64,000 bases of DNA from positions 329,176,297-329,240,296 of the forward strand of contig CM066040.1 in NCBI GenBank assembly GCA_033557465.1, written 5' to 3'. Under the pieces are notes generated by a model. It searched no databases. It was given only the letters and a program-made list of their open reading frames with translations, and was not told the DNA's origin. Positions 1 through 8,752 of this stretch are shown in pieces (position 1 is the stretch's first letter; every line of letters starts with the position of its first letter). The position numbers and the translations under genes are program-made. The stretch is from Ichthyophis bannanicus. Lineage: Eukaryota > Chordata > Amphibia > Gymnophiona > Ichthyophiidae.

Positions 1-760
1 CAACTAACGACTCCCTGAGGTATTGGCCCATCTTCGCAAAGTTAGTCTTCCTAAAGTCTAAGATCCTCGCCTTTGAATGGATTCTAACAGCCCTAGTCCT
101 AATACTGAACCACACCATCTGGTGATCACTGGATGCAAAATGATCTCCCACTACAATATCAGAAACACTTTCACCATTGGTAAGCACCAAGTCCAGTATG
201 GCCCCTTCACGTGTGGGGTCTGTTACTAATTGCCTGAATAGTTCTCCCTGTAGAGAATACAGGATCTCCTTACTTCTGGATGATACTGCAGCAGGAATGT
301 GCCAATCAACATCTGGCATATTGAAATCTCCTATCAGTAGCACTTCCCCTTTCCTAGCAATGCTGTGCATGTCTTCAATTAACTCTCTGTCCGCCTCTTC
401 CTCTTGTGAGGGAGGTCTGTATATCACACCAATGTAAATAGATTTCTCTTTCCCTCTTTCTAGTTTAACCCACAATGCCTCCTCTCTCCCTTTTAAGCTC
501 TGTAATTCCAAAGCTTTAATAGTAGTTTTTACATATAGTGCCACTCCTCCTCCCCTACTTCCTACCCTGTCCTTTCTGAATAAAGTATAGCCAGGTATAG
601 TTACATCCCAGTCATGGTTTTCTGTGAACCATGTTCCTGTAACTGCCACTAAATCTAAGTCAGCCACTCACACCAAAGCTTCAACATCAGGGATCTTATT
701 TCCCATGCTACGGGCATTTATACACACTGCTTTCCATATGTTACCCCTGTTACCCATTTC
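1..760 (-). pseudogene. CR1-Z ORF2, endonuclease domain (partial)
   Basis: Minus-strand translation shows exonuclease-endonuclease-phosphatase motifs in the expected order: a threonine-glutamate-type motif degenerated to VTGTWF near 630, a glycine-rich GGGVALYVK stretch near 560, VIYRPP near 420-435, IGDFNMPDVDW near 300-330, VLTN near 190, and SDHQMVWF near 115-140. In CR1 LINEs this domain nicks target DNA for target-primed reverse transcription. The reverse transcriptase part is cut off by the window edge. The ITETW glutamate position reads glycine here, so the enzyme is probably dead. Confidence 0.8.
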
Positions 761-837
761 CATAAAGTTATTTAATGTATCACTTACCTGGGGGCTTTCA
801 CTTACCTGGGGGCTTTCTTCACCCATCCCCAACGAAT

Positions 838-1782
838 CTAGTTTAAAGCCCTCTTCAGTAGATTAGCCAGTCTACTACCGAAGACACGTTGACCTTTCTT
901 GGACAGATGGATACCATCTCTGCTCTGCAAGCCTTGGAACAGCATCCCATGGTCTAGGAAACCAAAACGCTCTTGATGACACCATCCACGCAGCCATGCA
1001 TTCATCTCCAGGATGCGAGCCTCTCTGCCTTGGCCTTTACCCTCAACAGGGAGGATTGAAGAAAACACCACCTGTGCACCTAACTGCTTCACCCTCTGTC
1101 CCAGAGCCATGAAGTCACTTTTGATACGTTCCGAGGTATACCTGGCAGTATCATTTGTTCCAACATGGATTAGCAACATTGGGTAATAGTCAGTGGGCTA
1201 GATGAGTCTCGGCAAACTCTCCGTAACATCTTGGATTTTGGCACCAGGCAGACAGCATACCTCTCTGGACATCAAGTCTGGTTGGCAGATGGGCGCCTCA
1301 GTACCCCTCAGAAGAGAGTCTCCAACCACCACTACCGTTTGTTTCCTTGTGGTCATTGATTCTGCAACTTTGGGGTACTTGAGCTCTGGTTCTTCCCTTT
1401 CCAATGATGTTTTCACCTCCTCCACTTCCAGGGCTGCATAATGGTTCTTCAGTTCAAGGGCTGGAGAAGTTGGATTGGTGATTTTGCAGGCTCTGGTGAC
1501 TTGTGTCCAACCATTGACATTCTGTTGGCACCCATCTTCTCCTCTGCTGGAGAGCTTGGTTGCTGCAAGAAGCATCTCATCAATGCACTTCTCACTGTCT
1601 TGAATGCTCCTCAGCCTTGCCACCTCCTGTCTGAGTTCCTCCACTTGTTTCCTCAGAGCTTCAGCATGCAGGCACCCTGCACATGGAACCGGTCCTTCAA
1701 CTGGCATTAGGACCTCTGTCTGGACCGAGGCAGAAGCTGTAACGGGGGCAACAGCTTTAGCAATAGGATTTTTCCCAGCCAT
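838..1782 (-). pseudogene. CR1-Z ORF1: coiled coil plus SGNH/GDSL esterase, one in-frame stop
   Basis: The frame starts at 1782 and runs to 838 with a single TAG at 1198-1200. Residues ~45-70 form a heptad-like region (EALRKQVEELRQEVARL). The esterase begins at ~residue 150 with VVVVGDSLLRG, the GDSL block, and continues after the stop with LLIHVGTND (block III-type) and a C-terminal DGIHLSKKG carrying the D..H pair. ORF1 proteins of this type in CR1 LINEs bind membranes or lipids and RNA; that role is family knowledge. The stop is a recent lesion, because the equivalent codon in the CR1-B copy (~38600) encodes lysine. Otherwise the frame is open for 314 codons. Confidence 0.85.
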
Positions 1783-2008
1783 TGTTCTGTTCGTGGAGCT
1801 TAGGTATCTGTTAAAGCAAAAGAGAGAGATCTACCAAGTACCAGCCGGTTTCCCAGCTGTCCTTTCAGAGAAAAAGCAGTTAAATCTCCTTAAATATATT
1901 CAAAATGTGCTGGTCCAATTCTCTGTGCTTTGTCAAATGGGGAGGTGCCCTATAGAGCAAGACTACTCACTAGGGGTGGGTGGGATCCGAGGTGGGTAGG
2001 GAGGGAAC

Positions 2009-2509
2009 TAACACCTGATTAGGTGTTAGCAGTTCCCAAAGCTGAGGAGGTTACTGGAGTTCAACCACCTACTGTGCTCAAGGAAAGTCCCACTAAAGCA
2101 CCAAAAAGAAAGCAACCTTGCTTTAAAGATGTACAAAAAACCCTTTTAAGAGCTCCCAGTCAGAGAGCTAACAATTTAATATAATAAAAGAAACCCTTAA
2201 ATCCTTACTGTTGGTTGATCTGGAGAGCTCCTGTAGGAAAGCCTGAACAGGGCAGGGCACTGGAGCCTTTTATACAGGCCCTCAGCTGTTCTCAGGTAAT
2301 CAGACCCACTAACTCCTGATTAGGTGTTAGCAGTTCCCAAAGCTGAAGAGGTTACTGGAGTTCAATCACCTACTGTGCTCAAGGAAAGTCCCACTAAACA
2401 CCAAAAAGAAAGTAACCTTGCTTTAAAAATGTACAAAAAACCCTTTTAAGAGCTCCCGGTCAGAGAGCTAACAATTTAATATAATAAAACAAACCCTTAA
2501 ATCCTTACG
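2009..2509 (-). repeat. Direct repeat in the CR1-Z 5' UTR (period ~300 bp)
   Basis: Block 2009-2209 recurs at 2310-2509 with few differences (shared landmarks: the AGGTGTTAGCAGTTCCC word, TAACAATTTAATATAATAAAA, and the end CCCTTAAATCCTTAC). A ~100-bp spacer (2210-2309) lies between them. The first copy begins with a short palindrome, AACACCTGATTAGGTGTT. The position at the very 5' end of the LINE suggests promoter monomers, as in other LINEs with repeated 5' UTRs; promoter activity is inferred. Confidence 0.8.
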
Positions 2510-2510
2510 T

Positions 2511-2672
2511 TTTCTGGCATTGCGCCCACGTTTGTTGCAGTTGCAGTCCTGTTTTGTACTGCTCTACCCAGCCCGCATGAGAGTCACGCTGCATAACCAG
2601 ACCAAGACCTTTGATGATCCAGGAGAACTACATGAGTTTCTGGAAGATAAGGAAGCAGCGATGATGCGGTGA
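2511..2672 (+). pseudogene. L1-M ORF1 protein, C-terminal domain only
   Basis: The frame ending in TGA at 2670-2672 gives ~53 residues with the signature of the L1 ORF1p C-terminal domain: a leucine/glutamine-rich helix, then LLYPARMRVT, a short polar turn, F-D-D-P, and an ELHEFL helix. The equivalent in L1-K is QYPARLVFTHDGIRRTF near 48650-48700. The domain binds single-stranded RNA together with the coiled coil and RRM; both of these are absent here because the element is cut at 2510. Confidence 0.75.
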
Positions 2673-3103
2673 ATTTTTAGAAGCTCTATTTGATGCAGAT
2701 TGTGCTCAATATTTTGGCAGTGGACTGGTCGGAAGATAGTGTAAAGGAGTTCTAGTCATGCAAACGTGATATTTTATCATGCAGTACTATTATGTATCAG
2801 GACTCTCATTCCGTTCTCTTTGAAGGAAGGTCAGGATATTTCCTGGTCAGGATGTTATTACTTGTCTTTCTTTCCTTCCTTGGCTTCTCTTTGTTGTTTT
2901 CTTTCTATTTCTTTTTTTGTGTTCTATGTTTTTTGCGCTGTATATGGTGGTTGAATGAGATTTGGAGCTTGGGAAAGCGAAAAGGCCCCTAGTCATTCGG
3001 CAGGGTCTTTCAGCTCATAAATGGTTCGATAAGGGTTGTCCTGCCATTCAGTGCTGATAGTTAGGGTTTTGGGTACTGTCACGAAGTGGATCTAGCAGAG
3101 CCC

Positions 3104-4189
3104 ATGGAAATAAGTAGAAATACAGATAGTGGATCTGACACTGACACCTCAGACAAGCACATGACAGGGAGTTGCTATAGGCAACATAAACAAACGAGGT
3201 CTCAAGCTCTGAGAACACGCCCAAACTGCAGGAAGGCTCAGGAATCATTAGGGAATGAGGAGCAGCTGAAAGGAGGCGGGGTTGAGACACACGTGGATAA
3301 ACCTCACTCACCTGGAGTTAGAGGAAAGGGCGAGTGCAAGTTCAGGTTCGGGTTAGACGGAGCTGAGAGAGGAGAAGCAACAGAAATCCTGGAAGCCAGA
3401 GAAGTCCCAGGAGTTACAGGAATTAGCAGAGAGGCACAGAGAGCAGCAACTGCAGAAACTCCTGAGAAGTCAAGGAACTCTGAAAGGGCAGAGAACCCCA
3501 GGAGCCCAGGACATTCTGCTGGAAGTCTGGGTTGGAGTGGAGCCATTGAGAGGGCTGGGAGATCCGAAAGGTTTAGCTCCAAGGCTGAGAGAGAAAACCC
3601 AGGAGTCTGCCATAGAAGGCAGTGCACAGACACCTTTGAACACAGTAACGCTTATACAAAAGGTAACAGAGAAGGCAGTTTTAAAGCCAGGCTGAGACAG
3701 GCTGGAAAAGCCAATTACCCAGGCTACAGGGTCAGGAAGGATAAAGTCTTCTGTCCTGAAGACAGTTTTGTACCTGGGGAAAAGCCAAAAGGGAAAACCT
3801 GTAAGGAATTGCCGTTCTGTTCCACTCCGGTAGCTTCAGCTGTGCCGAGGAACTCTAAGCTGAGAGAGCCAGAAGGTAAGCTTATTACCTCTAATAGAAA
3901 GAGAATTGAATGCAGGAACTTCCCAAATGATTGGCAGCATTTGAAGGGCTCTCAAGAAAAGAACTCTAGTGAATACGGTAATTGTTTTTCACAGACGTTA
4001 ACAGAGGAAGAAAAGAAGTCTCTTTGTGATAGGGAGAGACTGCCAAATAACACGTCTAGCTATTTGAAAGAGAGACTGTTTGCAACAGAGAGTGAGGACA
4101 TGCAGTGTGAAGTGCAGGGGGACCAACCCAATGTTGAATACATGGATTGTACGCTCACAATTGCAGACGAGATCTCCTCTCTATGTTAA
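3104..4189 (+). CDS. Unknown 361-aa open frame inside the LTR
   Basis: The first ATG is at 3104, and the frame is open upstream almost to the LTR edge. The stop is at 4187-4189. The product is very hydrophilic and rich in Arg, Lys, Glu, Ser and Gly, with many short charged clusters and dispersed cysteines. I see no signal peptide, membrane segment or known domain. Some LTRs carry accessory frames, so it could be an element-encoded accessory protein, or a fortuitous frame in purine-rich DNA. It ends ~210 bp before the AATAAA. I do not recognise a family. Confidence 0.4.
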   Translation: MEISRNTDSGSDTDTSDKHMTGSCYRQHKQTRSQALRTRPNCRKAQESLGNEEQLKGGGVETHVDKPHSPGVRGKGECKFRFGLDGAERGEATEILEAREVPGVTGISREAQRAATAETPEKSRNSERAENPRSPGHSAGSLGWSGAIERAGRSERFSSKAERENPGVCHRRQCTDTFEHSNAYTKGNREGSFKARLRQAGKANYPGYRVRKDKVFCPEDSFVPGEKPKGKTCKELPFCSTPVASAVPRNSKLREPEGKLITSNRKRIECRNFPNDWQHLKGSQEKNSSEYGNCFSQTLTEEEKKSLCDRERLPNNTSSYLKERLFATESEDMQCEVQGDQPNVEYMDCTLTIADEISSLC

Positions 4190-4397
4190 AGGAGCTGTGA
4201 AACTTTCTAGCTGTGGAAGTAACAGAGAAAGGGTTTATGTTTGTTGGAAAAAGGACTGTTTAAAATACCTTTTCATTTGGTTTAAAGAAGCTGGAAAAAG
4301 AAGCAGTTTTTGTTCACATTTTGTCTCTTTATTTTTGTACCCGAAGTTGGTTTATCTGCCTTGTTTTTCATTACAAAAAGAATCCTCCCGGAAGGGG

Positions 4398-4403
4398 AAT
4401 AAA
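4398..4403 (+). promoter_or_regulatory. Polyadenylation signal AATAAA of the solo LTR
   Basis: AATAAA lies in the plus strand within the LTR, followed by a T/G-containing stretch (CTGTCTTTGAG) that would suit a downstream element. It would mark the end of the R region. Confidence 0.5.
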
Positions 4404-4659
4404 TCCTGTCTTTGAGCCTTACCACGCGTCCGCAACTCATTTCTTGGCTGGTCTATACGAACTACAACTCCCAGAGAGCATAGCAAGGCTTTCTATATCC
4501 TTTTTCTGGCCAGTTCAAGATAAGGCCTCAGTGTAGTACCCTGCCTTAACCTGTGGGTTCCCAAGCTGGGTGACAGTACATTGTTTTTCTTTAATGGTGG
4601 GAGGTGGGGAGAGTGTGACATTTTGTGTTGTGACAGAAGTGGGAATGTAATAAGTTAGT

Positions 4660-4821
4660 ATCTCCAGGAACAAGCAGGAATGAGTCTTCACATATGGGTA
4701 TGTCGGTACCGACGGAGCCTGCGCGGGAACGCTCCCCAGCGTCCAATCAGAAAGCTTTTGGGAGCATCCCACAGCGCCTGCGTGCTGCCTTCCCGCATTT
4801 CCAACTGTCTCTCCTCAGTTG
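4660..4821 (+). repeat. Left inverted terminal repeat of DIRS A
   Basis: Matches the reverse complement of 10070-10257 over the segment with GGTACCGACG, GAGCCTGCGCGGGAA, CAATCAGAAAGCTTTTGGGAG and the cysteine-less CAACTGTCTCTCCTCAGTTG end. The outer ~40 bases are instead complementary to 9909-9948. Between 4822 and 5050 lies a T-rich leader with an A-run at ~4958-4983. Confidence 0.88.
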
Positions 4822-5050
4822 TTCTTTTTCTGCGGAGCCAGCAGGTCGTGTTCCTGTCACCGCAGAAGAATTTCCTTATTTTTTTCTTTATTTCTTTTCT
4901 GTCGCGTCTGCCTTCCTCGACGCTATACCGGTACCGCCGGTTCTTATTCTTTTCTTTAAAAAAAAAAAAACAACAAAAAAAAAACTTCTAATTTTTTCTT
5001 CAGGTGTACTTCAGTTTTGGGCCTAAGGCCCAAAACCTTTTTCCTCAAAT

Positions 5051-6822
5051 ATGGAAGAACCTGCCTCAGGTTTTAAGAAGTGCAGAAAATGTGGCGGTAC
5101 TATATCCGTCACCGACACCCATGACTGGTGTCTCAAATGTTTAGGCCCTGACCATTCCATCAAAAATTGTAAGTCCTGTTCCATGATGTCTAAGAGAGGT
5201 CGACAGAATCGAGCTGCCTAGCTCAGTACCCTGTTTCCCTCTGATGCAGCTTCGGTGGCATCGACGTCTTCCAGGGCTGCTTCTTCCTCACATGGATCTC
5301 AGGTAACTAAACATAAATCCAGCCGGTCCTCGAAGGCAAATCTCCTTCTAAGCATCGAGATGCCTCTGGCCTTGCCCTCGAGGATTCTACACTGGCAAAA
5401 TTACCCCGGCGGGAGGCTTCGGCTTCTAAAGCATCATCATCATCGGGATTCCAGGATGATCTAGATGGCGTGGCCTCAACCGATCTCCTGGTGCCATGCT
5501 CTGGGATACCGGTGGCCTCCACCGGTACCGACTTCCAGGCATTGGCAGCGTCCATGGATCAGAGGATTCTGTCCATGGAACGCAGTCTGGCGTCTTTCCT
5601 TGTGGCATCGACGCCCGTGGTACTGCATCAGACTACTCCGCAGGTACCGGCTCCGGTATCGCCATCGGTACCGATCCCGGTACCGGTGGCATCGACATTG
5701 GCATCGGTGTCAGCCATTCCAATACCCTGCCCCCTGCAGCCCTCCGGTACCGATACCCCGGTACCGATGATTCCCGATACAGACCCCGGTCGGTACAGGT
5801 ATCAGGCTTTGCAAGAGCATCCCGACAGACGATACTTCAATTCCTCTGATGACTCTGAGGATTCTGAAGAGTCTGTCGATGCAGCGATGCTTCTTCCACA
5901 GGAGGAGTCCTCTCCTAAACGAAGGATGTCTCCTCCAGAGGACTTGTCTTTTCAAGACTTTATCAGAGAGGTGGCTCGGGGTCTCTCTATTACAGTAGCC
6001 CCAGAGTCAGAGCCTAGAGCTAAGGAGTTAGATATTTTACAATATCCTAAAACTCCTAAAGAGGCAGCTACCTTGCCTATTCATGAGATTCTGTATGATC
6101 TCATGTTAAGGATGTGGGAAGCACCTCTAACCACCTCTCCTCATTCTCGCAGGTTGGACACCATGTATCGTGTCCCTCCTTGTCCTCGTTTCCATAAGAC
6201 TCAGCTTCCTCACCACTCTATTGTGGTTGAGTCTGCAATGAAAAAGATTAGAAGTGCCAAGAGACATGCCTCTAATCCTCCAGGACGTGAATGTAGAACC
6301 CTGGATGCTTTTGGTAGAAGAATCTTCCAAGCTTCCATGCTTGCTGCAAGAATTAATTCTTATAGTCTCTACATGGGCATGTTCTTAAAAGAGGTCACTG
6401 ACCATTTGCAGACTTTAAGTCCTTTTATGTCTGACAATAAAAGGCAAGAATTTCTCTCTGCGCTCAAACATGCCCAGGATATCTCCAAATTCTCCAACCG
6501 TGCAGCTTTTGATTCCTTTGAATGCGTAAGCAGAGCCTCAGCTATAGCTATAGCAGCACGTAGGGTTGCTTGGCTTCAAGCATCTGATTTGGAGACCTGG
6601 GTCCAAGATGAATTGGGAAATATCCCTTGTACAGGTGAAAATCTGTTTGGTAGAGATTGGCAAGCAAAAGCCAGTCAGATGGATGCTGAAAATTCTGCTT
6701 TGGATAGACTATCCAAATCTACAGCTGCTCCTGTTAAGAAAAGGTTGTTCAAGAAAACACCTTTTTCAAAGAAGGGAAGATCCTATCCTGCTTATAGTCA
6801 GAGAGCATCTTCTGCAGCTTAG
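5051..6822 (+). pseudogene. DIRS A gag-like ORF, broken by one stop and one frameshift
   Basis: ATG at 5051 opens a Cys-rich start: C-x2-C, then WCLKCLG and C-x2-C, with a nearby His (zinc-ribbon-like). It is cut by TAG at 5218-5220. The same frame continues to ~5335; coding then moves to the frame that runs to TAG at 6820-6822. Residues after the shift include a Ser/Pro/Val-rich stretch (5465-5800) encoded by repeated GGTACCG and GCATCG words, then a conserved helical capsid-like region (about 5930-6720) ending in a Lys-rich tail. Gag would package the RNA; homologous frames are present in DIRS D, E and C. Confidence 0.75.
5465..5800 (+). repeat. GGTACCG / GCATCGA word repeats within DIRS A gag
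   Basis: The word GGTACCG and the related GGTACCGA or CGGTACC recur many times in about 330 bases, alternating with GCATCGA-type words. They encode Pro-Val and Ala-Ser-Thr runs. The same GGTACCGACG word is present in both terminal repeats (about 4707 and 10180). Confidence 0.75.
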
Positions 6823-8752
6823 TTCCCTTCCAAACGTCAGCAATCCTCCAAACAGACCAAGGCCAAGGCTGCGAGGCCTGCTCCAGCCCAGCAGTCTCAG
6901 CCACCTCAGGGCCTTTGACTTTCTGCTAGAGAACTTAGCCTTTCTGGCTCTAGAAGGACCAGAGCCCTCCTCCATTCCAGGAAGGCTATGTCACTTTGCT
7001 CCCAGATGGGAGCAAATCACAGCAGAGCAGTGGACACTCTCCATCATAAGAGAGGGGTACAAACTTCATTTTTCCAGCTTGCCCCCTCTCACAAGAGTGC
7101 ACCAGTTCAATTCTCCAACCTCCCTCCTCAGCCTATTAGAGCAGGAGGTTGCCACTCTTCTAGCTCAAGGGGCAGTAGAGGAAGTTCCTTCTCAACAACA
7201 GGGCACAGGGTTCTACTCCCCCTATTTTCTTATCTCAAAGAAAACAGGGGGCTTCAGACCCATTTTAGATCTCAGAGAATTGAACAGATTCCTAGTCAAA
7301 GAAAAATTCAAGATGGTTTCTCTGGGAACTCTGCTGCCATACCTTCAGAGTCAGGATTGGCTTTGTTCTCTAGATCTCAAGGATGCGTACACTCATGTTC
7401 TCATCCATCCAACTCACAGAAGGTTCCTTCGGTTCCTTTTCCAGGAGAAGCACTATCAATACAGAGTGCTCCCCTTTGGCCTGGCCTCTGCACCAAGGGT
7501 GTTCACGAAATGCATGGCAGTGGTTGCTGCTTTTCTGCGCACCCTGGGAATATTTGTCTTCCCCTACCTGGACGACTGGCTCATTCGAGCTCCCACTCAA
7601 TCAGAGGCCAGGACTGCTCTAACCTGCACAATGCGTATCCTTCAATACTTAGGGCTGGTAATAAACATCCCAAAATCCAATTTGATCCCTACTCAGTCCC
7701 TAGAATTCATAGGGGCACTGCTGGATACCACAAAGGCAAGGGCCTTTCTTCCCCAGACCCGTTGCCTTCGCTTGATGCAGTTAGCTTCTCAAGCAGAGTT
7801 AAAACCCCTACTCACTGCTCGAGAGATGTTACAGTTGCTAGGCCACATGGCTTCCACCATTCATGTGGTACCATATGCTCGCCTTCACATGAGAGCAGCT
7901 CAGTGGACTTTATCCACCCAATGGACCCAGGCATTAGGCTGCCTGTCAGACAAAATAGCAAACACAAGTCACCTCATTTTGTCCCTCCAGTGGTGGAAGT
8001 CCCCTCAGAACCTCTTGCTAGGGTGTCCTTTTCAACAGCCTCTACCCCAGGCAACTCTTACAACAGATGCTTCTCCAATGGGCTGGGGAGCTCATCTTCA
8101 GGACCTCTCCATCCAGGGCATCTGGTCCCCACAGGAGACTTGTCTCCACATCAATCTCTTGGAACTCAGAGCAATCTTCCTTGCTCTACGAGTTTTCCAC
8201 ACCCTGCTCAGCCACAAGACAGTCCTTGTCCACACGGACAATCAGGTGGCCATTGTCTACCTAAACAAGCAGGGAGGAACTGGCTCTCTGTCGCTTTGCA
8301 ACGAAGCTCTGCGACTATGGGCCCTCGCCAGAGAGCATCACATTCATCTTCTGGCAGTCTATCTTCCAGGGGTTCAAAACTCTTGGGCAGACAGACTCAG
8401 TCGAGTTCTGCTTCCACACGAGTGGTCCCTACATATGGACCAGGTGTCCAAAATTTTTCAAATTTGGGGAACCCCAGACATAGACCTCTTTGGAAGTCCG
8501 TGGAATGCCAAACTTCCCCGGTTCTGTTCCAGAACTCTGGCTCAGGGGGCTCAGGCAAGGGATGCTTTCCTCCTTCACTTGGGGTCAAGACATTTGCCAC
8601 GGCAAGTGTGGTACCCTCTGCTTCTACATCTCTCTCAAGCTCCCTCCCTAGAGTTAGGGTCTGCTCCAGACCTCCTCTCTCAGGAGGACGGAAAGTTGTG
8701 GCATCCCAATCCCCAGTCTCTGCATCTCAGGGCTTGGTTGCTGAAGGCCTAG
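6566..8752 (+). CDS. DIRS A reverse transcriptase - RNase H - methyltransferase-like polyprotein
   Basis: The frame is open from 6566 (no ATG needed; it overlaps gag in the +1 frame), and recognisable sequence starts near 6990 (FAPRWEQITAEQW). The RT has GGFRPILDLRELN (~7245), LCSLDLKDAY (~7360), VLPFGLASAPRVFTK (~7468) and the catalytic YLDDWL at 7565. RNase H follows with TTDAS (~8060), a central NLLELRA glutamate (~8155), HTDNQ (~8232) and SWADRLSR (~8380). The end, DLFGSPWNAKLPRFCS (~8480), is the DIRS methyltransferase-like segment, apparently shortened compared with DIRS D. It makes cDNA from the element RNA. All catalytic residues that I can see are kept. Confidence 0.9.
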   Translation: MLGFKHLIWRPGSKMNWEISLVQVKICLVEIGKQKPVRWMLKILLWIDYPNLQLLLLRKGCSRKHLFQRREDPILLIVREHLLQLSSLPNVSNPPNRPRPRLRGLLQPSSLSHLRAFDFLLENLAFLALEGPEPSSIPGRLCHFAPRWEQITAEQWTLSIIREGYKLHFSSLPPLTRVHQFNSPTSLLSLLEQEVATLLAQGAVEEVPSQQQGTGFYSPYFLISKKTGGFRPILDLRELNRFLVKEKFKMVSLGTLLPYLQSQDWLCSLDLKDAYTHVLIHPTHRRFLRFLFQEKHYQYRVLPFGLASAPRVFTKCMAVVAAFLRTLGIFVFPYLDDWLIRAPTQSEARTALTCTMRILQYLGLVINIPKSNLIPTQSLEFIGALLDTTKARAFLPQTRCLRLMQLASQAELKPLLTAREMLQLLGHMASTIHVVPYARLHMRAAQWTLSTQWTQALGCLSDKIANTSHLILSLQWWKSPQNLLLGCPFQQPLPQATLTTDASPMGWGAHLQDLSIQGIWSPQETCLHINLLELRAIFLALRVFHTLLSHKTVLVHTDNQVAIVYLNKQGGTGSLSLCNEALRLWALAREHHIHLLAVYLPGVQNSWADRLSRVLLPHEWSLHMDQVSKIFQIWGTPDIDLFGSPWNAKLPRFCSRTLAQGAQARDAFLLHLGSRHLPRQVWYPLLLHLSQAPSLELGSAPDLLSQEDGKLWHPNPQSLHLRAWLLKA

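Larger units (their letters stand above)
1..2509 (-). mobile_element. CR1-clade LINE, 5' half (CR1-Z); 3' half lies outside the window
   Basis: Read on the minus strand, this contains in order a long 5' UTR (1783-2509), an ORF1 with coiled coil and SGNH/GDSL esterase, and the endonuclease part of ORF2 running off the window at position 1. Esterase-type ORF1 plus an apurinic-type endonuclease is the known CR1 layout. The element meets an L1-type ORF1 end exactly at ~2510, so CR1-Z appears to have inserted into L1-M. It is nearly identical in plan to CR1-B (16984-39312), which lets nonsense changes be recognised. Confidence 0.85.
3077..4575 (+). mobile_element. Candidate solo LTR (1,499 bp) with GTAC target duplication
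   Basis: The segment starts TGTCAC and ends GTGACA, a perfect 6-bp terminal inversion with the canonical TG...CA. It is flanked by GTAC on both sides (3073-3076 and 4576-4579). A polyadenylation signal lies at 4398-4403, about 170 bp before the end, and an A/T-rich TATA-like stretch lies near 4260. It interrupts the ORF1-ORF2 spacer of L1-M. No primer-binding site or gag-pol follows, so a solo LTR left by LTR-LTR recombination is most likely. The family (Ty3 type or endogenous retrovirus) cannot be decided from the LTR alone. Confidence 0.65.

Noticed and set aside
2009..2509. CRISPR-like or satellite array
   Set aside because: Only two long unequal blocks, in LINE 5' UTR context; no short regular repeats with spacers anywhere in the window.
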